Part shown: positions 7,149 through 10,168 of the stretch, one piece after another
Layout of the letters: every line of letters starts with the position of its first letter
Numbering within the stretch: position 1 is the stretch's first letter
Source of the DNA: Alectryocaccomicrobium faecavium
GTDB lineage: Bacteria > Bacillota > Clostridia > Christensenellales > Aristaeellaceae
Direction of reading: 5' to 3'
Assembly (NCBI GenBank): GCA_018713425.1
Contig: DVOT01000117.1
Span: 1-10,168 of the forward strand
DNA length: 10,168 bases
Notes under the pieces: model-generated
What the model saw: only the letters and a program-made list of their open reading frames with translations
Told to the model about the DNA's origin: nothing
The model's database searches: none
Translations under genes and position numbers: made by a program

Positions 7149-9731
7149 TTACGCTTCCCACACAGCCAGTTTCTGCATGGCCCGCGTGCAGGCGACCATC
7201 TTTTGGTTGCGCGTCATTCCCTTATCGTAGACCAACACCGTTTGAAACTCCAGCCCTTTGGCCGCAAAGATGGAATAGCAGCGAATGCGTTTCTCGCCCA
7301 CTATCGCGTCAATTTTGGTATCGATATACGCCAGTTTCCGCTCTGGAACCGCAAGTTGTTCGCGCAATTCTTCAAATGCCTGTTGGTTTTTCACAATGAC
7401 CACCGGCTTTTCCTGCAATATCATCCGCCGTCCTTCCTGCGCGCCCACCACGCGTGGCGCGCGCGCCGTGCCGGGTTGTCCGCAATATTGCATCCGGCTG
7501 CCATATTTGCGATTGCAAAAATCGACGATGTCCGCCGTGTTGCGGTAGTTGTCATTGAGCGTATAAATCTGCCCAATCCCCGTCTGCGCCCGCCAATCCT
7601 GAATGCCGCAATTGGTGTGCAGCGCCTGCGCCGTGTCGCCAAACACGTTGAAAACCGCCCCGGGAAACAGCTCCCGCAGCATGGCGTAATCCGCGCTGTG
7701 CAGATCCTGCCCCTCGTCAACGCAGATCAGGCGATACGCCTTTGGCCGGTACTTTTTGTGCAAAAACAGATAAATCTTCAAATAAAATAGCAAATCCACC
7801 TTGTAGAGAATGCGCGTTTCCTTCCGGCGGCCGTTCTGCTCCTCAATTTGCAAAGTCTGTATGCCATACTTTTGTTTCAGTTTCTCGTGCACACGCCAAA
7901 CTTCCTGCTCGAATACGCTGCTCTCTATGCTGCGCAGATAATAGCGCACCCGTTTCATGGTCGCCAGCCTTGCCAGCCGTCGCTTTTGCGGCTCTTTTTT
8001 ATCGTTTTCCTGCCGCCCGATTTTGCCCAGATCTTCCTCGCGCTGCGCAATTTCCTCGTGCACGTCCTCCAAAGCGTTTTGAACTTCCTGCACCTTTTGC
8101 ACTTGATCGCATTCCCATTTTTCTGGCGAAATCCGGCCGGTGATGGCATAGAATTCGGCGCGGCGCGCTTCGCTGACCTCCTTTAGTTGATCACGCGTTT
8201 CGCGAAAAAATTGCGCGCGCTCCCCCGTAGAAATGGCAATCTCCATCGCCTTGCGGCGCAGCGCCGTATATTGGCGCAAGCGCAAGATTTCATCCCCCTG
8301 CGAAGCCTGGCCGGTTTCCCGCAAAAAATCCCGCATTTCGCGTTCGTACGCTTGTTCTTCTTGCCGCACCAGTTCCGCCCAGTCCTGCTCCTCCGCCTGA
8401 GCCGCGTCAAGGCTATCCCTTTTGCGCAAAAAATCCGCCTGCTCGCCGCAAAGCCGCTTTTCCTGCGCAACGAGCTCGGCCTCCCGGGCGCGCAGCATGT
8501 CCAGCTCCTTCTCCAGCTGGGCGGCGCGCTGCGCTTCTTCTTGCGCTTGGCCCTCCGTTGCTTCCATCTCGCGGATTTCTGCCGACAGAGCGCCCTCCAT
8601 TTCGCGCACGTATTCGATATCCACCGTGCTCATATCCGGCATAGAGCGCGCCAACTGCTCGCAAGCAGCTTTAATGTGCACGGATATGGCGTTTTGAATC
8701 TCCGCGTCGATGCTCGCCATTTGCTCGGGCGCATAGACCTCGCGCAAATACGCGTCCGGCAAATATTCTTCCGTGAGTTCAAAGCGATACTGCCTGCTGG
8801 CAAACCGGGAATCAAACCCCTGCAACGTTCGCCGGTACAATTCCGCCAGCGAGGCATTGTCTATGGCATCCAACCGGTACGTCTTGAGCAGTGTTTGCGT
8901 ATAATTCCGGAATAGCTGAGTTGGCGTAATCCAAAGCACCTTGTCCCAATCCTTTTCCAGCGTTTTCCGCAAATAAAACAGCCGGTGGATCATGCATTGC
9001 GATTTGCCCGACCCTGCGCAGCCTTGCACCACAAAGCTATCGCCCGGATCGGCGTTAACAATTTTAAATTGCTTGGGTTGCAGGGTATCGATGATGTTGT
9101 GCAAGCCCGGTGTGGCGCGGTTCTCTTCCAGGCGCCGCAAGAGCAATTCTTGCGCCTGCACATCCTCGTTCGCCTGCGAGGAATAGAGCGTGTGAACTTT
9201 CTGAAGCTTGCCGCTTTGCACCGTTACATTGCGCACCAACAGCGGCTGACAAACATGTTGTTCCTTTTGCCCATTGCGCGGTACATCGTAGGAAATCTTC
9301 TCTCCATCGCGCCTTTGATAGCAATCGAAGACCGCGCGAAAAAATGGGCGTTCCTCGTCCCGTATAAAGGGAATCAACCGGTACACGTTTTGGCCGTCGC
9401 CAGGAATTTCTTCCATCCTGTCCAGCGTCGCGCTCGACGAAAGAAAATATTCCTCGGGCTGCGCCTCGTCCTCTTCCCGCAAGCGGACGTGCGCAAAATA
9501 AGGGTTGCGCCACAGCGCGCTCGCTAGCGCCTGTGCTTCGGAAAGCTCTTTCTGCGCCTTGCTCCGTTCTCCGTGTGAAATAAAACTATCTTGGTCTTCG
9601 TAACGCCCTTTTTCCACTTCTTGCGCCGCGCGCTGCGCATTTTGCGTTTTTTGGTGGACTTTGCCTTCTAGGTGGCCATAAATGGCTTTGCTGAACCATT
9701 CTTCTTCGCGCCAGTCGCTTCTATTTTCCAC
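7149..9731 (-). CDS. HelD-like superfamily 1 (UvrD-like) helicase/ATPase
   Basis: The 860-aa product is a UvrD-superfamily ATPase whose layout matches HelD, the RNA polymerase-associated factor that removes stalled polymerase from DNA. The N-terminus (about 5-75) is charged and helical as in HelD's coiled-coil arm, followed by a PYF segment (77-79), a YFLS/RPFFRAVFDCY region resembling HelD's PYFGRIDF...YIG...LFY block, TLQPKQ (216-221), Walker A GCAGSGKS (237-244), Walker B CVDEGQDL (670-677), motif III FGDTAQALH (697-705), motif IV NDNYRNT (726-732), motif V IFAAKGLEF (821-829) and motif VI ACTRAMQ (847-853). Between Walker A and B lies a very long Glu/Gln/Arg/Ala-rich coiled-coil stretch (about 377-587). 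I chose the GTG at 9731: AAGGGG stands 6 nt upstream and a promoter with its -10 at 9778-9783 excludes the longer in-frame ATG starts at 9809 and 9995. Alternatives are a DNA-acting UvrD-like helicase of a defence or repair module. All catalytic motifs appear intact. Confidence 0.88.
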   Translation of the reverse strand: MENRSDWREEEWFSKAIYGHLEGKVHQKTQNAQRAAQEVEKGRYEDQDSFISHGERSKAQKELSEAQALASALWRNPYFAHVRLREEDEAQPEEYFLSSSATLDRMEEIPGDGQNVYRLIPFIRDEERPFFRAVFDCYQRRDGEKISYDVPRNGQKEQHVCQPLLVRNVTVQSGKLQKVHTLYSSQANEDVQAQELLLRRLEENRATPGLHNIIDTLQPKQFKIVNADPGDSFVVQGCAGSGKSQCMIHRLFYLRKTLEKDWDKVLWITPTQLFRNYTQTLLKTYRLDAIDNASLAELYRRTLQGFDSRFASRQYRFELTEEYLPDAYLREVYAPEQMASIDAEIQNAISVHIKAACEQLARSMPDMSTVDIEYVREMEGALSAEIREMEATEGQAQEEAQRAAQLEKELDMLRAREAELVAQEKRLCGEQADFLRKRDSLDAAQAEEQDWAELVRQEEQAYEREMRDFLRETGQASQGDEILRLRQYTALRRKAMEIAISTGERAQFFRETRDQLKEVSEARRAEFYAITGRISPEKWECDQVQKVQEVQNALEDVHEEIAQREEDLGKIGRQENDKKEPQKRRLARLATMKRVRYYLRSIESSVFEQEVWRVHEKLKQKYGIQTLQIEEQNGRRKETRILYKVDLLFYLKIYLFLHKKYRPKAYRLICVDEGQDLHSADYAMLRELFPGAVFNVFGDTAQALHTNCGIQDWRAQTGIGQIYTLNDNYRNTADIVDFCNRKYGSRMQYCGQPGTARAPRVVGAQEGRRMILQEKPVVIVKNQQAFEELREQLAVPERKLAYIDTKIDAIVGEKRIRCYSIFAAKGLEFQTVLVYDKGMTRNQKMVACTRAMQKLAVWEA

Positions 9732-9737
9732 AGCATT

Positions 9738-9743
9738 CCCCTT
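9738..9743 (-). promoter_or_regulatory. Ribosome binding site supporting the GTG start of the helicase
   Basis: AAGGGG on the minus strand lies 6 nt before the GTG at 9731. No comparable site precedes the in-frame ATG at 9809. Confidence 0.65.
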
Positions 9744-9777
9744 CTGCCCGCAAAACTCATTCTTTTGTACAATTCGG

Positions 9778-9806
9778 ATTATACCAAAGTTTTCTATATT
9801 TTTCAA
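9778..9806 (-). promoter_or_regulatory. Sigma-A promoter of the HelD-like unit
   Basis: On the minus strand TTGAAA (9801-9806), a 17-nt A/T-rich spacer and a perfect TATAAT (9778-9783) preceded by TGG (extended -10) form a near-consensus promoter. The expected start near 9771 gives a leader of about 40 nt before the GTG at 9731. The strength of the match suggests a well-expressed or repressor-controlled unit. Confidence 0.85.
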
Positions 9807-9881
9807 CATAGAACAAGAAAAAATCCCATCTTTGGATATGCTTGTAAGGTTCGCCTGTCCATCGCGTGTTTGCGTCGATTT

Positions 9882-9920
9882 TGTCCAAAACGGCCTGGCA
9901 GGGCGGGCGCGTTTTGGACA
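9882..9920. promoter_or_regulatory. 11-bp inverted repeat abutting the oxidoreductase promoter
   Basis: TGTCCAAAACG (9882-9892) and its exact complement CGTTTTGGACA (9910-9920) are separated by 17 nt; the right arm ends directly before the -35 box at 9921. The spacing places the arm centres 28 bp apart, close to 2.7 turns. It may be an operator for a dimeric or tetrameric regulator, or an activator site upstream of -35. It is not followed by a T-run on either strand, so it is not an obvious terminator. Confidence 0.55.
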
Positions 9921-9949
9921 TTGACACGCGCTCCCTTTGGCGCTACAAT
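9921..9949 (+). promoter_or_regulatory. Sigma-A promoter of the FAD oxidoreductase gene
   Basis: A perfect TTGACA (9921-9926), 17-nt spacer and TACAAT (9944-9949) match the consensus in 11 of 12 positions. The predicted start near 9956 leaves a leader of about 34 nt before the ATG at 9990. It diverges from the HelD-like promoter, with the -35 boxes 114 bp apart. Confidence 0.85.
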
Positions 9950-9989
9950 AAGCGTATCCCAAACGCAAATAGAAAGTGGGCGATTTTGT

Positions 9990-10168
9990 ATGCAAACGTA
10001 TGATCTCGTGGTCGTGGGCGGCGGGCTCACGGGCGTAGCGGCGGCCGTGGCGGCGGCGCGGCAGGGCCTGGATGTGCTCCTATGCGAGCAATCGGGCTTT
10101 TTGGGCGGCGCGTTGGGCAACTGCCTGATCAATCCTTTCATGAACAACGGCACCAACCTGGTGGTGGA
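9990..10168 (+). CDS. FAD-dependent oxidoreductase, N-terminal part (cut by window end)
   Basis: The first 59 residues are visible. They begin MQTYDLVVVGGGLTGVAAAV, a Rossmann dinucleotide-binding strand-loop-helix with GGGLTG as the GxGxxG motif, and continue to the acidic residue at the end of the second strand (LLCEQ) and an FLGGALGNCLINPFM stretch typical of the FAD-dependent oxidoreductase family (Pfam FAD_oxidored type). The substrate cannot be told from this fragment. The ribosome binding site is weak (AAAGTGGG about 10 nt upstream), whereas the promoter is near-perfect. The ATG at 9990 is the only ATG start that fits the promoter and motif. The gene continues beyond the window. Confidence 0.85.
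   Translation, partial: MQTYDLVVVGGGLTGVAAAVAAARQGLDVLLCEQSGFLGGALGNCLINPFMNNGTNLVV

Noticed and set aside
7102..7161. 20-residue N-terminal extension of the 602-aa protein
   Set aside because: It overlaps the helicase end and has no ribosome binding site, whereas GGAGGA precedes the ATG at 7101.
6717..7790. 357-aa open frame on the plus strand
   Set aside because: It runs antisense across the 602-aa gene and the helicase end, is Pro/Arg/His-rich with no motif, and the opposite strand carries clear genes.
9732..9995. N-terminal extension of the helicase to the ATG at 9809 or 9995
   Set aside because: The extension would be encoded upstream of, or inside, a near-consensus promoter, lacks ribosome binding sites and does not look like protein of this family.
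1..10168. CRISPR array, tRNA, rRNA, insertion sequence or transposase
   Set aside because: I saw no regularly spaced direct repeats, tRNA- or rRNA-like sequence, or transposase motifs on either strand.

Overview
The window looks like chromosome from a high-GC member of the Firmicutes, probably class Clostridia. The evidence is the gene order yerC-type TrpR-like regulator, pcrA, ligA on one strand, strong AGGAGG-type ribosome binding sites, and sigma-A-like promoters (TTGAAA-17-TATAAT and TTGACA-17-TACAAT). This placement is inferred from protein style and gene order; no 16S or other marker is present.

Layout, left to right. Positions 1-183 hold no gene but a run of four closely spaced hairpins, the last of which includes the ligA stop codon. 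Positions 180-4662 are a tight minus-strand housekeeping operon: a 99-aa TrpR-superfamily (YerC/YecD-like) regulator, the UvrD/PcrA helicase (starts overlapping the regulator by 8 nt) and NAD-dependent DNA ligase LigA (starts 3 nt after pcrA). An extended -10 promoter candidate lies at 4760-4788. Positions 4789-4988 are non-coding, with a strong intrinsic terminator (4933-4969) for the next unit and an odd set of mutually exclusive inverted repeats.

Positions 4989-9731 form a second minus-strand unit and are the accessory part of the window: a HelD-like superfamily 1 helicase (860 aa, GTG start) with a very long charged coiled-coil stretch, then a 602-aa protein I cannot assign, then a 73-aa protein with ten cysteines. 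A near-consensus promoter stands in front of the helicase and the only clear terminator is after the small gene, so the three may be one transcription unit; the small gene also has a possible sporulation-type promoter of its own. By eye this unit is less GC-rich than the ligA/pcrA block.

Positions 9732-9989 are a divergent intergenic region with the helicase promoter on one side and a near-perfect plus-strand promoter on the other, the latter abutted by an 11-bp inverted repeat that may be an operator. At the right edge begins an FAD-dependent oxidoreductase (9990 onward), cut by the window end.

Functional reading: the left operon is DNA repair and replication (unwinding and nick sealing). 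The HelD-like unit is more speculative: HelD proteins act on RNA polymerase, so this unit may be an RNA polymerase rescue or protection module with a dedicated partner of unknown function. This is the strongest candidate for something undescribed, but the sequence alone does not prove a joint function.
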